Source of the DNA: Halovulum marinum
Lineage (GTDB): Bacteria > Pseudomonadota > Alphaproteobacteria > Rhodobacterales > Rhodobacteraceae
Direction of reading: 5' to 3'
Assembly (NCBI RefSeq): GCF_009697225.1
Contig: NZ_WIND01000014.1
Span: 20,010-84,009 of the forward strand
DNA length: 64,000 nucleotides
Shown: positions 1 to 7,507 of the stretch, one piece after another
Layout: each line of letters starts with the position of its first letter
Position numbering within the stretch: position 1 is the stretch's first letter
Made by a program: the position numbers and the translations under genes
The notes under the pieces: generated by a model
Seen by the model: only the letters and a program-made list of their open reading frames with translations
Databases searched by the model: none
Told to the model about the DNA's origin: nothing

Positions 1-305
1 AGGCCAAGTGGCACCAGGACACCGGCTATCTGCCGATCACCTCGGCGGCGGCCGAAGCCACCCGCGAGGCCGGCTTCTACGACGAGAACCCGGGCACCGA
101 CGTCGCGGTGCAGCAGATGACCGCGAACGAGCCGACGGCGAATTCGAAGGGGCTGCGGCTGGGCTCGTTCGACCAGATCCGCGGCATCATCGACGAGGAA
201 CTGGAGGCCGTCTGGTCCGGCGACAAGTCCGCCGAGGAGGCGCTGAACAGCGCCGTCGAGCGCGGCAACCAGCTGCTGCGCCGGTTCGAATCCGCCAGCC
301 GCTGA
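1..305 (+). CDS. ugpB: UgpB, sn-glycerol-3-phosphate ABC transporter binding protein (C-terminal part, 5' end outside window)
   Basis: The reading frame is open at the left edge (frame from base 3) and stops at 303-305, so only about the last 100 residues are seen. They include [10 protein letters not shown], typical of the C-terminal lobe of UgpB-type solute-binding proteins, followed by a helical tail ([14 protein letters not shown]). UgpB captures glycerol-3-phosphate or its diesters in the periplasm and hands them to UgpAE. The identity rests mainly on the three genes that follow, which are a complete ugpA-ugpE-ugpC set on the same strand. The signal peptide and promoter lie outside the window. 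Confidence 0.88.
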   Translation, partial: AKWHQDTGYLPITSAAAEATREAGFYDENPGTDVAVQQMTANEPTANSKGLRLGSFDQIRGIIDEELEAVWSGDKSAEEALNSAVERGNQLLRRFESASR

Positions 306-316
306 CACCCCGCACC

Positions 317-348
317 GCGCCGGCCCCGGCATCGCGCCGGGCCGGCGC
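317..348 (+). other. Intercistronic hairpin between ugpB and ugpA
   Basis: Arms GCGCCGGCCC (317-326) and GGGCCGGCGC (339-348) are perfect reverse complements in the ugpB-ugpA gap. No T-tract follows. In binding-protein operons such hairpins often stabilise the upstream mRNA or act as partial terminators, so that binding protein exceeds permease. That role is inferred here. Confidence 0.5.
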
Positions 349-377
349 CCCAGCTACAGGCAACCGGGACCGAACGC

Positions 378-1259
378 ATGGAGAAGCGAGTCACCTTCCA
401 GGGCGTGCTGCTGCCGCTGCTGCTGGTCCTGCCACAGATCGTGGTCACCGCGGTGTTCTTCTTCTACCCGGCGGGGCAGGCGATCTGGCAGTCGCTGTTC
501 ATTCCCGATCCGTTCGGCCTGTCGATGCGGTTCGTCGGGCTGGGCAATTTCGAGTTCCTGCTGTCCGACCCGTACTACCGCGCCTCGTTCGTCACCACGG
601 CGATCTTCTCGAGCCTGGTCACCGTCGTCTCGATGGGCGTCGCGCTCTACCTGGCGGTGCTGGCCGACCGGCTGATCAAGGGCTCGGGCACCTACCGGAC
701 GCTGCTGATCTGGCCCTACGCGGTCGCCCCGGCGGTGGCCGGCGTGCTGTGGCTGTTCATGTTCAACACCCGCGTCGGCGTCGTCACCTGGTACCTCGGC
801 CTGCTGGGCTACGACTGGAACCACGTGCTGAACGAGGGCGAGGCGATGGGCCTGGTCGTGGTGGCGTCCGCCTGGGGGCGGATCAGCTACAACTTCCTGT
901 TCTTCCTCGCCGGGCTGCAGGCGATCCCGAAAAGCGTGATCGAGGCCGCCGCCATCGACGGCGCGCGTTTCTGGACCCGGTTCCGCACCATCGTCTTTCC
1001 GCTGCTGTCGCCGACGACCTTCTTCCTGCTGGTGGTGAACGTGGTCTACGCCTTCTTCGAGACCTTCGGCGTCATTCACACGATCACCTCGGGCGGGCCG
1101 CAGCAGGCGACGACGATCCTGGTCTACAAGGTGTTCGCCGACGGCTTCGTCGGCCAGGACCTGGGCTCGTCGGCGGCGCAGTCGGTGATCCTGCTGGTGG
1201 TGGTCAGCGTGCTGACGGTGATCCAGTTCAAGTACATCGAACGGAGGGTGCACTATTGA
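378..1259 (+). CDS. ugpA: UgpA, glycerol-3-phosphate ABC transporter permease
   Basis: This 293-residue inner-membrane permease has an N-terminal hydrophobic segment (residues 10-35, [19 protein letters not shown]) and several further membrane spans. The MalF/UgpA-type EAA loop ([20 protein letters not shown], about residues 189-208) contacts the ATPase. Length matches UgpA (about 293-295). It pairs with UgpE to form the channel through which UgpB delivers glycerol-3-phosphate. The ATG at 378 is a short distance behind the ugpB stop, and its stop overlaps the ugpE start, so the genes are co-transcribed. Substrate is assigned by family and operon context. Confidence 0.93.
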   Translation: MEKRVTFQGVLLPLLLVLPQIVVTAVFFFYPAGQAIWQSLFIPDPFGLSMRFVGLGNFEFLLSDPYYRASFVTTAIFSSLVTVVSMGVALYLAVLADRLIKGSGTYRTLLIWPYAVAPAVAGVLWLFMFNTRVGVVTWYLGLLGYDWNHVLNEGEAMGLVVVASAWGRISYNFLFFLAGLQAIPKSVIEAAAIDGARFWTRFRTIVFPLLSPTTFFLLVVNVVYAFFETFGVIHTITSGGPQQATTILVYKVFADGFVGQDLGSSAAQSVILLVVVSVLTVIQFKYIERRVHY

Positions 1260-2161
1260 CCACGCCCGCCGATCCGCTCGCGGCCGAAGTGCCGCCGAAA
1301 AAGCCGAAGGCCCAGCCCGACGGCATGGTCGAGAAGCGCGGCGCCGGCCTGTGGCTGACCCATCTGGGGCTGATCCTGGGCGTGCTGTTCATCTTCTTCC
1401 CGATCTGGCTGGCCTTCGTCGCCTCGACCGTCACCCAGCCCGAGATCGTGCGCCCGCCGATGCCGCTGTGGCCCGGCGACCGGTTCTTCGAGAACTATGG
1501 CAAGGCGCTGACCTCGGGGATCAACGCTCCTGTCGCGCTGATGCTGTTCAACTCGGCGGTGATGGCGCTGGGCATCGCGCTCGGCAAGATCGTGATCTCG
1601 CTGCTGTCGGCGTTCGCCATCGTCTATTTCCGCTTTCCGGGCCGGCGCGTGTTCTTCTGGCTGATCTTCCTGACGCTGATGCTGCCGGTCGAGGTGCGGA
1701 TCGTGCCCACCTACGAGGTCGCGGCCAGCTTCGGCATGCTCAACAGCTATTCCGGGCTGATCTTTCCGCTGATCGCCAGCGCCACGGCCACGTTCCTGTT
1801 CCGGCAGTTCTTCCTGACCGTGCCGGACGAGCTGGCCGAGGCGGCGCGCATCGACGGTGCCCGGCCGATGCGGTTCTTCTGGGACATCCTGCTGCCGATG
1901 AGCCGGACCAACATCGCGGCGCTGTTCGTGATCCTGTTCATCTACGGCTGGAACCAGTACCTGTGGCCGCTGCTGATCACCACCGACCCGTCGATGAACA
2001 CCATCGTCATGGGCATCAAGCAGATGTTCCCCTCGGGCGACGACGTCGCAGACTGGCCGGTGATCATGGCGACGTCGATCCTGGCGATGGTGCCGCCGAT
2101 CATCGTCGTGATCTCGATGCAGCGCCTGTTCATCCGTGGTCTGGTGGAAAGCGAGAAGTAG
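1256..2161 (+). CDS. ugpE: UgpE, glycerol-3-phosphate ABC transporter permease
   Basis: Second permease of the Ugp transporter, 301 residues from a TTG start. The TTG at 1256 overlaps the ugpA stop (TTGA) and has a good ribosome-binding site (ACGGAGGG, 1241-1248) seven bases upstream. The first ATG, at 1325 ([15 protein letters not shown]), lacks a clear site but aligns better with the E. coli UgpE start, so a 279-residue form is possible. Visible features are a membrane span near the N-terminus ([15 protein letters not shown]), several further spans, and the EAA loop ([20 protein letters not shown], about residues 195-214). The cell uses it with UgpA and UgpC for uptake of glycerol-3-phosphate and glycerophosphodiesters. 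Confidence 0.92.
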   Translation: MTTPADPLAAEVPPKKPKAQPDGMVEKRGAGLWLTHLGLILGVLFIFFPIWLAFVASTVTQPEIVRPPMPLWPGDRFFENYGKALTSGINAPVALMLFNSAVMALGIALGKIVISLLSAFAIVYFRFPGRRVFFWLIFLTLMLPVEVRIVPTYEVAASFGMLNSYSGLIFPLIASATATFLFRQFFLTVPDELAEAARIDGARPMRFFWDILLPMSRTNIAALFVILFIYGWNQYLWPLLITTDPSMNTIVMGIKQMFPSGDDVADWPVIMATSILAMVPPIIVVISMQRLFIRGLVESEK

Positions 2162-2166
2162 AATTA

Positions 2167-3183
2167 ATGGCAACCGTCACGCTTGAAAACCTGCGCAAGT
2201 CCTACGGTCCGACCGAGGTCATCCACGGCGTCGACATCGACATCGCCGACGGCGAGTTCATCGTCATCGTCGGCCCCTCGGGCTGCGGCAAGTCCACGCT
2301 GCTGCGCATGGTCGCCGGGCTGGAGCGGGTCAGCGCGGGCGAGGTGCGCATCGACGGCACGCGCGTCAACGATGTCGAGCCGATGGACCGCAACATCGCC
2401 ATGGTGTTCCAGAACTACGCGCTCTACCCGCACATGTCGGTGTTCGAGAACATGGCCTACGGGCTGAAGATCGCCGGCACGCCCAAGCCCGAGATCGCCG
2501 AGCGGGTGAGCGACGCGGCGCGGCTGCTGCAGCTCGAGGATTATCTCGGGCGCCGCCCGCGCGAGCTGTCCGGCGGCCAGCGCCAGCGCGTCGCCATGGG
2601 CCGGGCGATCGTGCGCAAGCCCGCGGTGTTCCTGTTCGACGAGCCGCTGTCGAACCTCGACGCCAAGCTGCGGGTGCAGATGCGGCTGGAGATCAAGCAG
2701 CTGCAGCGGCGGCTGGGGGTCACCGCGCTTTACGTCACCCACGACCAGGTCGAGGCGATGACCCTGGCCGACCGGATGGTGGTGATGAACGCCGGCGTCG
2801 CCGACCAGATCGGCGCCCCGCTCGAGGTCTATGCCCGGCCGCAGACCGCCTTCGTCGCCGGCTTCATCGGCTCGCCGCCGACCAATTTCGTCGCCGCGCA
2901 GCTGCTGCGCCCCGGTGCGCCGGACGGCGCGCGGCTGGGTGTGCGGCCCGAACATGTCCGCGTGGTGTCTCCGGGCGAGGGGGCGCTGCAGGCCCGGGTG
3001 ATGTACGCCGAGCCGCTGGGCGCCGAGACGCTGGTGCACCTGAAGCTGGCGGACGACGCGCTGTTCACCCTGCGCCAGGACGGCACCGCGCCGGTGCCCG
3101 AGGAAGGCGCCGAGATCGGTCTGGCCTGGGACGACGACGCCCAGATGCTGTTCGGCCCGGACGACCGTCGCCTGCAGGGGTGA
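2167..3183 (+). CDS. ugpC: UgpC, glycerol-3-phosphate ABC transporter ATPase
   Basis: This 338-residue MalK/UgpC-type ATPase drives glycerol-3-phosphate import. It has Walker [10 protein letters not shown] (from residue 36), a Q-loop ([12 protein letters not shown], about 80), the signature LSGGQ (134-138), Walker B LFDEP with D158-E159 and the switch histidine H192 ([10 protein letters not shown]). A C-terminal TOBE-type domain ([11 protein letters not shown] and on) follows, as in MalK relatives. The start lies 5 bases after the ugpE stop. It is the last gene of the operon; no obvious terminator follows directly. UgpC and MalK families are close, so substrate comes from the neighbouring genes. 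Confidence 0.93.
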   Translation: MATVTLENLRKSYGPTEVIHGVDIDIADGEFIVIVGPSGCGKSTLLRMVAGLERVSAGEVRIDGTRVNDVEPMDRNIAMVFQNYALYPHMSVFENMAYGLKIAGTPKPEIAERVSDAARLLQLEDYLGRRPRELSGGQRQRVAMGRAIVRKPAVFLFDEPLSNLDAKLRVQMRLEIKQLQRRLGVTALYVTHDQVEAMTLADRMVVMNAGVADQIGAPLEVYARPQTAFVAGFIGSPPTNFVAAQLLRPGAPDGARLGVRPEHVRVVSPGEGALQARVMYAEPLGAETLVHLKLADDALFTLRQDGTAPVPEEGAEIGLAWDDDAQMLFGPDDRRLQG

Positions 3184-3366
3184 TTCCCCAATTATGGCCG
3201 GATTTCGACAGGCCGCCGCCGCGCGCCGACCGAATCAATGCTTTCGTATCGATATATATGGGCAAAGGAACCTGTTTCGTTATTGCCCCAAATTTGAACG
3301 AATTAGCCCCTAACCTTCATTTCCGGTGAGTAACGCGTGCAGGGGCTGGTGGGGCCCGGAGTTCCG

Positions 3367-3386
3367 TAACCATTCGGTTAGGAGGT
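3367..3386 (+). promoter_or_regulatory. Palindrome abutting the ribosome-binding site of the PstS-like/OmpA gene
   Basis: TAACC-ATTC-GGTTA (3367-3380) is a perfect inverted repeat directly followed by an ideal Shine-Dalgarno AGGAGGT (3380-3386) for the ATG at 3393. In RNA the hairpin ends exactly where the ribosome site begins, so it could modulate initiation. In DNA it could be a short operator. Which is unknown. Confidence 0.4.
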
Positions 3387-3392
3387 AGCGCG

Positions 3393-4985
3393 ATGTCGTA
3401 TCGCAAGGGGTGGAGCGGCCCGCTGTTGGCGGCCGCGATGACGATTGCCGCGGCCGGCGCATCGGCAGCCGGCGAGGTGGTCCTTAAGGACCGCGGGGGG
3501 CCGGTCGAGATCGCCGGCGAACTGATCGATTTCTCCAGCGGCTTCTATCGGCTGCGCACCGACCTGGGCGAGCTGCGCCTGTCGGCCGAGCGCATGGAAT
3601 GCCTGGGCGCGGCCTGTCCCGAGACCGAGATGCTGGAGGCCGACCTGGTCTTCGCCGGTTCCGGCATGGTCGGCGACGACCTGCTGCCGATGCTGCTGTC
3701 CGGCTGGGCCAGCGCCCGGCAGGGCGACGCCACGGTGACCGACCTGGGGGCGGCCGGCGCACAGATGGCGCGGCTGGTCGCGGACGCCGGGTTCGGCAGG
3801 ACGATGGGGTCCTACCTGATCCGCGGCACCGACACCGAAGACGGGCTGATGCAGCTGGCCGAGGGCGAGGCGCATGTCGCGATGACCGACCGCCGGATCC
3901 TGCCGCACGAGGTGCAGGCGCTGCGCGCGGCCGGGGCGGGCAACGTCGTCGGCGACGCGCAGGAGCGGGTGATCGCCGCCGATCCGGTAAAGGTGATCGT
4001 GCACCCGTCGAACCCGATCGCGGCGCTGTCGCTGTCCGACCTGGCCGGGATCTACGCCGGGCGGGTGACGAACTGGCGTCAGCTCGGCGGCGACGACCGG
4101 CCGCTGGTGGTCTATGCGGCGGCGGCAGGCAGTTCCGCCCGGCTCTACTTCGAGGACCGGGTGCTGGGCGCGCAGCCGGCGGCCGCGGACCTGACCGCGA
4201 TGCCCGGCGACGCCGAGATGACCGCCGCCGTGTCCGCCGATCCCGGCGCGATCGGCTACGTCGGTCATGCCTTCGAGCGTGCCGCGCGCGCGGTGCCGCT
4301 GCTGTCGACCTGCGGCATCGCCACCGCGCCGAGCGGGTTCGCGGCGAAGACCGGCGAGTACCCGCTGGACCGCCGGTTCTATCTCTATGCCCGCGAGGAC
4401 ACGCTGTCCTCGCGGCTGCGCGATTTCTTCGGCTTCGCCAGCAGCCCGCTGGCCGACGGCGCGATCGTCAAGGCGGGGTTCGTCGGCATGGGCGTGGAGC
4501 GCGCGCCGCTCGACGCCGCTGCCGAGCGGGTCCGCACGGCGCTGTCGGGGAGCCCGGACAGCTACGAGGCGGCGCGGATGCTCGAATACCTCGATACCGT
4601 CCCGGGCTGGGAACGGCTGTCGGTGACGCTGCGCTTCGATGCGACCTCGACCCGGCTCGACGCCCAGGGACGCCGCGATCTGGAACGGCTGTCCGACTGG
4701 CTTGCGCGCCAGCCGAAGGACGTGCGGATCGCGCTGGTCGGCTTTACCGACGACCGCGGCCCGTTCGACGGCAACCGCGAGTTGTCCACGCTGCGGGCGC
4801 AGCAGGCGGCGGCGGAGATGTCGGCGCAGATGGCGGGTCGGCTGGACGATCAGCGGGTCTCGGTCTTCGGCTTCGGAGAGCTCGCCCCCGTCGGCTGCAA
4901 TGCGACGCCAGAAGGCCGGCGCGCGAACCAGCGCGTCGAGGTCTGGATCAGCAATGACGACACGCAGGTCGTCGCCGCTATGTAG
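3393..4985 (+). CDS. PstS-like substrate-binding protein fused to an OmpA peptidoglycan-binding domain
   Basis: This 530-residue exported protein begins with a signal peptide (cleavage likely after ASA, near residue 27). It has a short N-terminal region, a phosphate-binding-protein-like (PBP2) domain (about residues 80-340, with V-H-P-S-N-P-I-A-A-L-S-L-S-D-L-A-G-I-Y-A-G typical of PstS relatives) and an OmpA C-terminal domain (about 408-525, with GFTDDRG and N-R-E-L-S-T-L-R-A-Q-Q-A). The OmpA domain should tether it to peptidoglycan rather than to an ABC permease. It lies downstream of ugp, so a phosphorus link is possible, but no Pho box is evident. Fusions of this kind are annotated in Rhodobacterales; ligand and role are unknown. 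AGGAGGT supports the start. Confidence 0.85.
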   Translation: MSYRKGWSGPLLAAAMTIAAAGASAAGEVVLKDRGGPVEIAGELIDFSSGFYRLRTDLGELRLSAERMECLGAACPETEMLEADLVFAGSGMVGDDLLPMLLSGWASARQGDATVTDLGAAGAQMARLVADAGFGRTMGSYLIRGTDTEDGLMQLAEGEAHVAMTDRRILPHEVQALRAAGAGNVVGDAQERVIAADPVKVIVHPSNPIAALSLSDLAGIYAGRVTNWRQLGGDDRPLVVYAAAAGSSARLYFEDRVLGAQPAAADLTAMPGDAEMTAAVSADPGAIGYVGHAFERAARAVPLLSTCGIATAPSGFAAKTGEYPLDRRFYLYAREDTLSSRLRDFFGFASSPLADGAIVKAGFVGMGVERAPLDAAAERVRTALSGSPDSYEAARMLEYLDTVPGWERLSVTLRFDATSTRLDAQGRRDLERLSDWLARQPKDVRIALVGFTDDRGPFDGNRELSTLRAQQAAAEMSAQMAGRLDDQRVSVFGFGELAPVGCNATPEGRRANQRVEVWISNDDTQVVAAM

Positions 4986-5296
4986 CGGCCGGGATCAGAG
5001 CCAGAACCTCGAAGCTAGCCGGGGTTCTCACGTGCGGCCGCCCTTCCCCCCGGGGCGGCCGCACCCCGTTTCAGGGGGCGCATCCGCCAGACGGCGCAGT
5101 GCCGGACCGCCGTATCATCGGCTCGGCCTTTGCAGGATCAGCGCGAACCGGTGCCGCCGCGCGGGGTCGCGTTTTTCGGCGCGCATCGCCGCGCCGGCTG
5201 CGGTATAGGGCGGGGGCGCGGGCGCCTGCCGCTGGCCCCGCGCGACAGGCCATCAGGACGGCGCAGCCGCGCCCGAACCGGGAGATTGCAGCAGAC
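4986..5296. other. Gene-free stretch with a strong hairpin
   Basis: 311 bases between the PstS-like/OmpA gene and the aldose epimerase gene. It contains a small AGAACC/GGTTCT stem near 5002-5028 and a strong hairpin at 5032-5064 (listed separately). The remainder is GC-rich with no convincing gene; open frames running through it are upstream extensions of the epimerase frame. GGGAGA just before 5297 is the epimerase ribosome site. Confidence 0.6.
5032..5064 (+). terminator. Hairpin terminator after the PstS-like/OmpA gene
   Basis: GTGCGGCCGCCC (5032-5043) and GGGCGGCCGCAC (5053-5064) form a perfect 12-bp stem with a C-rich loop, 46 bases past the stop. The downstream tract (CCCGTTTC) is poor in T, so termination may be incomplete or Rho-assisted. 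Confidence 0.6.
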
Positions 5297-6307
5297 ATGA
5301 CCACCATCCGCAGCATCGGCGCATACGAAGGCGCCTCGGTCGAGGAGGCGGTGCTGGACAGCGGCGCCGCGCGCATCGCGATCCTGAACTACGGCTGCGT
5401 CATCCGCGACTGGCGCGTGCCGGCGCCCGGCCGCGAGGTGCCCTGCGTGCTGGGGTTCGATCGGTTCGAGCCGTACCCCGAGCATTCCCGCAGCTTCGGC
5501 ATCGTCGCCGGCCGGGTGGCGAACCGCACTGCGAACGGGCGCTTCACGCTGGACGGTAAGAGCTACGTGCTGCCCGTCAACAACGGGCCGAACCATCTTC
5601 ACGGCGGCCCGAAGGGGCTGGGCAAGCGGCTGTGGGAAATGGCCGCCGACGGCAACAACGCGGTGATCCTGCGCTATTCCAGCCCGGACGGCGAGATGGG
5701 CTATCCCGGCAACGTCGAGTTCGAACTGCGATTCGCGCTCGACGACACCCGGCTGCTGATCGAGATGGCGGGCGATCCGGACCGCCCGACGCCGATCAAC
5801 CTGGCGCAGCACAACTACTACAACCTGAACGGCGGCGGCGACATCCTGGGCCACCGGCTGCGGATCGCCGCGGCGCGGTATACCCCGGTGGACGACGTGC
5901 AGATTCCCACCGGCGAGATCGCTGCCGTCGACGGCACCCAGCTGGACTACCGCGCCGCGGCGCGGGTGGGCGCGGTCGACGCCGGGCGCATCGGCGCCGA
6001 TCACAACCTGCTGCTGGACGAGGACCGCGACGCGGCCGCGCCGGCGGCAGAGCTGGCCTCGGACGAGACCGGCCTGCGGCTGCGGCTGTGGACCGACCAG
6101 CCGGCGATCCAGCTCTATACCGCGAAGCCGTTGCAGGTGCCGGTGCCGGGCCATGGCGGCGCGGTCTACGGCCCCTTCGCCGGCCTCTGCCTGGAGCCGC
6201 AGCATAGCCCGGACAGCCTGAACCGCCCGGAATGGCCCTCGATCGTCGCGACGCCGGACCGGCCCTATCGCCAGCGGTTGGAACTGGAGATCGCGCCCTC
6301 CGGCTGA
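5297..6307 (+). CDS. galM: Aldose 1-epimerase (mutarotase)
   Basis: 336-residue GalM-family enzyme that interconverts alpha and beta anomers of aldoses in the cytoplasm. Motifs seen are G-R-V-A-N-R near residue 75, N-H-L-H-G-G with the first catalytic histidine near residue 100, N-L-A-Q-H-N-Y-Y-N-L-N-G with the second near 175, and L-C-L-E-P-Q-H-S-P-D with the general-base glutamate near 300. Length fits the family (about 340). The ATG at 5297 is chosen because GGGAGA precedes it and residues start with the usual GalM beta-strand. It appears monocistronic, bounded by hairpins on both sides. Sugar specificity cannot be read from the sequence. Confidence 0.93.
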   Translation: MTTIRSIGAYEGASVEEAVLDSGAARIAILNYGCVIRDWRVPAPGREVPCVLGFDRFEPYPEHSRSFGIVAGRVANRTANGRFTLDGKSYVLPVNNGPNHLHGGPKGLGKRLWEMAADGNNAVILRYSSPDGEMGYPGNVEFELRFALDDTRLLIEMAGDPDRPTPINLAQHNYYNLNGGGDILGHRLRIAAARYTPVDDVQIPTGEIAAVDGTQLDYRAAARVGAVDAGRIGADHNLLLDEDRDAAAPAAELASDETGLRLRLWTDQPAIQLYTAKPLQVPVPGHGGAVYGPFAGLCLEPQHSPDSLNRPEWPSIVATPDRPYRQRLELEIAPSG

Positions 6308-6319
6308 CCGCGCGGCGCC

Positions 6320-6356
6320 GGGCGGGCGGGGTTCGCCCGCCCGCCCGTCCGGTTTT
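6320..6356. terminator. Bidirectional terminator between convergent genes
   Basis: GGGCGGGCGGG (6320-6330) and CCCGCCCGCCC (6336-6346) form an 11-bp stem with loop GTTCG, followed by GTCCGGTTTT. It lies between galM (plus) and the secreted unknown gene (minus), so it can serve both, with the T-run on the galM side. Confidence 0.75.
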
Positions 6357-6955
6357 CAGCTACCGCCGTGGTGCTCGCAGCTGACGCTTGCGTTGAACGG
6401 CATCAGTTCGCCGGCCGGGTTGTCGCGAAACGCCCAGAAGTGCTGGTCATAGTGCGGCTCGAAGCCGTGCGCCTCGTCGGCCTCGGTGGCGGGATCGTCC
6501 ATCATCGTGTCCCAAACGCGCCCGTTGGTCATCGGCGCGTCGGCATTGCCCGCGGCCTCCCATGCGGCGATCCACACCAGGTTCTCGACCGCGACCAGTT
6601 CCATCGAACCGTCCGCCTGCGGCTCGTAGAGCAGGATCGACGGCTCCATGAATTCGGTGTTCGTGCTGTCGCCGTCCACCCGCTCGGTGCCCTGCTTGAT
6701 CTTCAGCCGCGCCGGGTGGATGTAATGCACGCCCATCGCGCCCCATTCGGCGGGCAGTCCCTCGGCCTCGGCGCTGACGCAGCTGTCGGACGGGTCGCGG
6801 ATGAAGCCGTCCGCCAACGCCATCTCGACGTCCCGGTACTTTTCCGTCGCCGCCCGCATCGCATCGAGGTCCACCTCGCTGTTGGCGACCGCTGCGCTGC
6901 CGGCAAGGCCGAACGCCAGCGCAAGCGCGATGGCGCGATGTGCTGTTGTACTCAT
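6356..6955 (-). CDS. Secreted conserved hypothetical protein
   Basis: 199 residues from the ATG at 6955, which starts a clear signal peptide (MSTTAHRAIALALAFGLAGS, cleavage about AVA-N near residue 25). The longer upstream frame has no such signal. The mature part is acidic and includes E-K-Y-R-D-V, G-F-I-R-D-P-S-D-S-C-V-S, W-G-A-M-G-V-H-Y-I-H-P, L-L-Y-E-P and a C-terminal H-Y-D-Q-H-F-W-A-F-R-D-N-P-A-G. Two cysteines (in DSCVS and VSCEHH) could pair. I do not recognise the family. It is probably periplasmic, transcribed alone, and ends at the shared terminator with galM. Confidence 0.75.
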   Translation of the reverse strand: MSTTAHRAIALALAFGLAGSAAVANSEVDLDAMRAATEKYRDVEMALADGFIRDPSDSCVSAEAEGLPAEWGAMGVHYIHPARLKIKQGTERVDGDSTNTEFMEPSILLYEPQADGSMELVAVENLVWIAAWEAAGNADAPMTNGRVWDTMMDDPATEADEAHGFEPHYDQHFWAFRDNPAGELMPFNASVSCEHHGGS

Positions 6956-7166
6956 ATCGACACACTCCCATGGGGGGCATTTCGTGGGGCCGGGCACGCC
7001 CCCCGCGGCCACGGCCGGCGCCATACTACGACGCATGCTGACGCGCACCAAAGGAATCATCGCGCCATCGCGGTGCCGGGGCGGGCGCTTTCGCGTGCGG
7101 CGGCCGCGGCGAACTTCGGACCGGGGCGCAGATCTCGCCCGGCGTGGCAGGAACGTGTCCGCCGGA

Positions 7167-7182
7167 GCACAACATCTGGAAT
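7167..7182. promoter_or_regulatory. Candidate NrdR box 1 (distal)
   Basis: GCACAACATCTGGAAT matches the conserved positions C4, A6, A8, T9, T11 and G13 of the 16-bp NrdR box. It lies about 340 bases before the nrdJ start. NrdR represses ribonucleotide reductase genes; whether this copy is used is unknown. Confidence 0.35.
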
Positions 7183-7187
7183 GGGCG

Positions 7188-7249
7188 GGTTAACGCCGCG
7201 GTGGGCGCAGATGCCTTTTTTTCTTGGACCCGTGGGTCCGGCGTTAACC
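7188..7249. repeat. Nested inverted repeats
   Basis: Outer arms GGTTAACGCCG (7188-7198) and CGGCGTTAACC (7239-7249) are perfect 11-bp complements 40 bases apart. Inside lies GGACCC-GT-GGGTCC (7226-7239), also perfect, preceded by a T-rich stretch (7214-7222). It could fold as a two-part RNA or be a paired operator (GTTAAC at both ends). Confidence 0.6.
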
Positions 7250-7378
7250 TTCGCGAATCTTAAGACCGCTACATGTGGGGCCGGAAATCGCGTCAACCAC
7301 AAAGATTAGCGGAGAATCGCAAAAATTCCGTTGACCGAGTCGGACCTGCGCGGCAGGTTGTACAGGCCCGGTAGCGAA

Positions 7379-7394
7379 CCACCAAATCTGGTAT
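7379..7394. promoter_or_regulatory. Candidate NrdR box 2
   Basis: CCACCAAATCTGGTAT, with core ACCAAATCTGGT a palindrome except for one base pair. All six strongly conserved NrdR-box positions match. About 115 bases upstream of nrdJ. Confidence 0.5.
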
Positions 7395-7397
7395 CCA

Positions 7398-7413
7398 CCG
7401 CAAGATCTCGGGC
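7398..7413. promoter_or_regulatory. Candidate NrdR box 3
   Basis: CCGCAAGATCTCGGGC matches the same six conserved positions but its flanks are not palindromic, and the 19-bp offset from box 2 is not the usual spacing (31-32 bp). Weakest of the three. Confidence 0.25.
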
Positions 7414-7507
7414 GCATCCACACAATGGCTCGGCGCAAGGCCGCGGCCCGGTTGCGGACAACGATCCGCAGCCGACACCTGGACTACGTCGACCAAGGGG
7501 CAGACGC

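Larger units (their letters stand above)
6956..7507. other. 552-base structured region upstream of nrdJ
   Basis: Divergent intergenic region between the secreted hypothetical gene (minus) and nrdJ (plus). It holds a nested inverted repeat (7188-7249), three 16-bp matches to the NrdR-box pattern (7167, 7379, 7398) and a lone TTGACC at 7331-7336 without a good -10 partner. No convincing gene is present. Confidence 0.6.

Noticed and set aside
3184..3366. Pho box upstream of the PstS-like/OmpA gene
   Set aside because: No pair of CTGTCAT-like direct repeats with 11-bp spacing is present, so no phosphate control is claimed.
6956..7507. Possible cobalamin riboswitch before the B12-dependent nrdJ
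   Set aside because: The conserved B12-box sequence is not present. Inverted repeats there do not match the riboswitch architecture.
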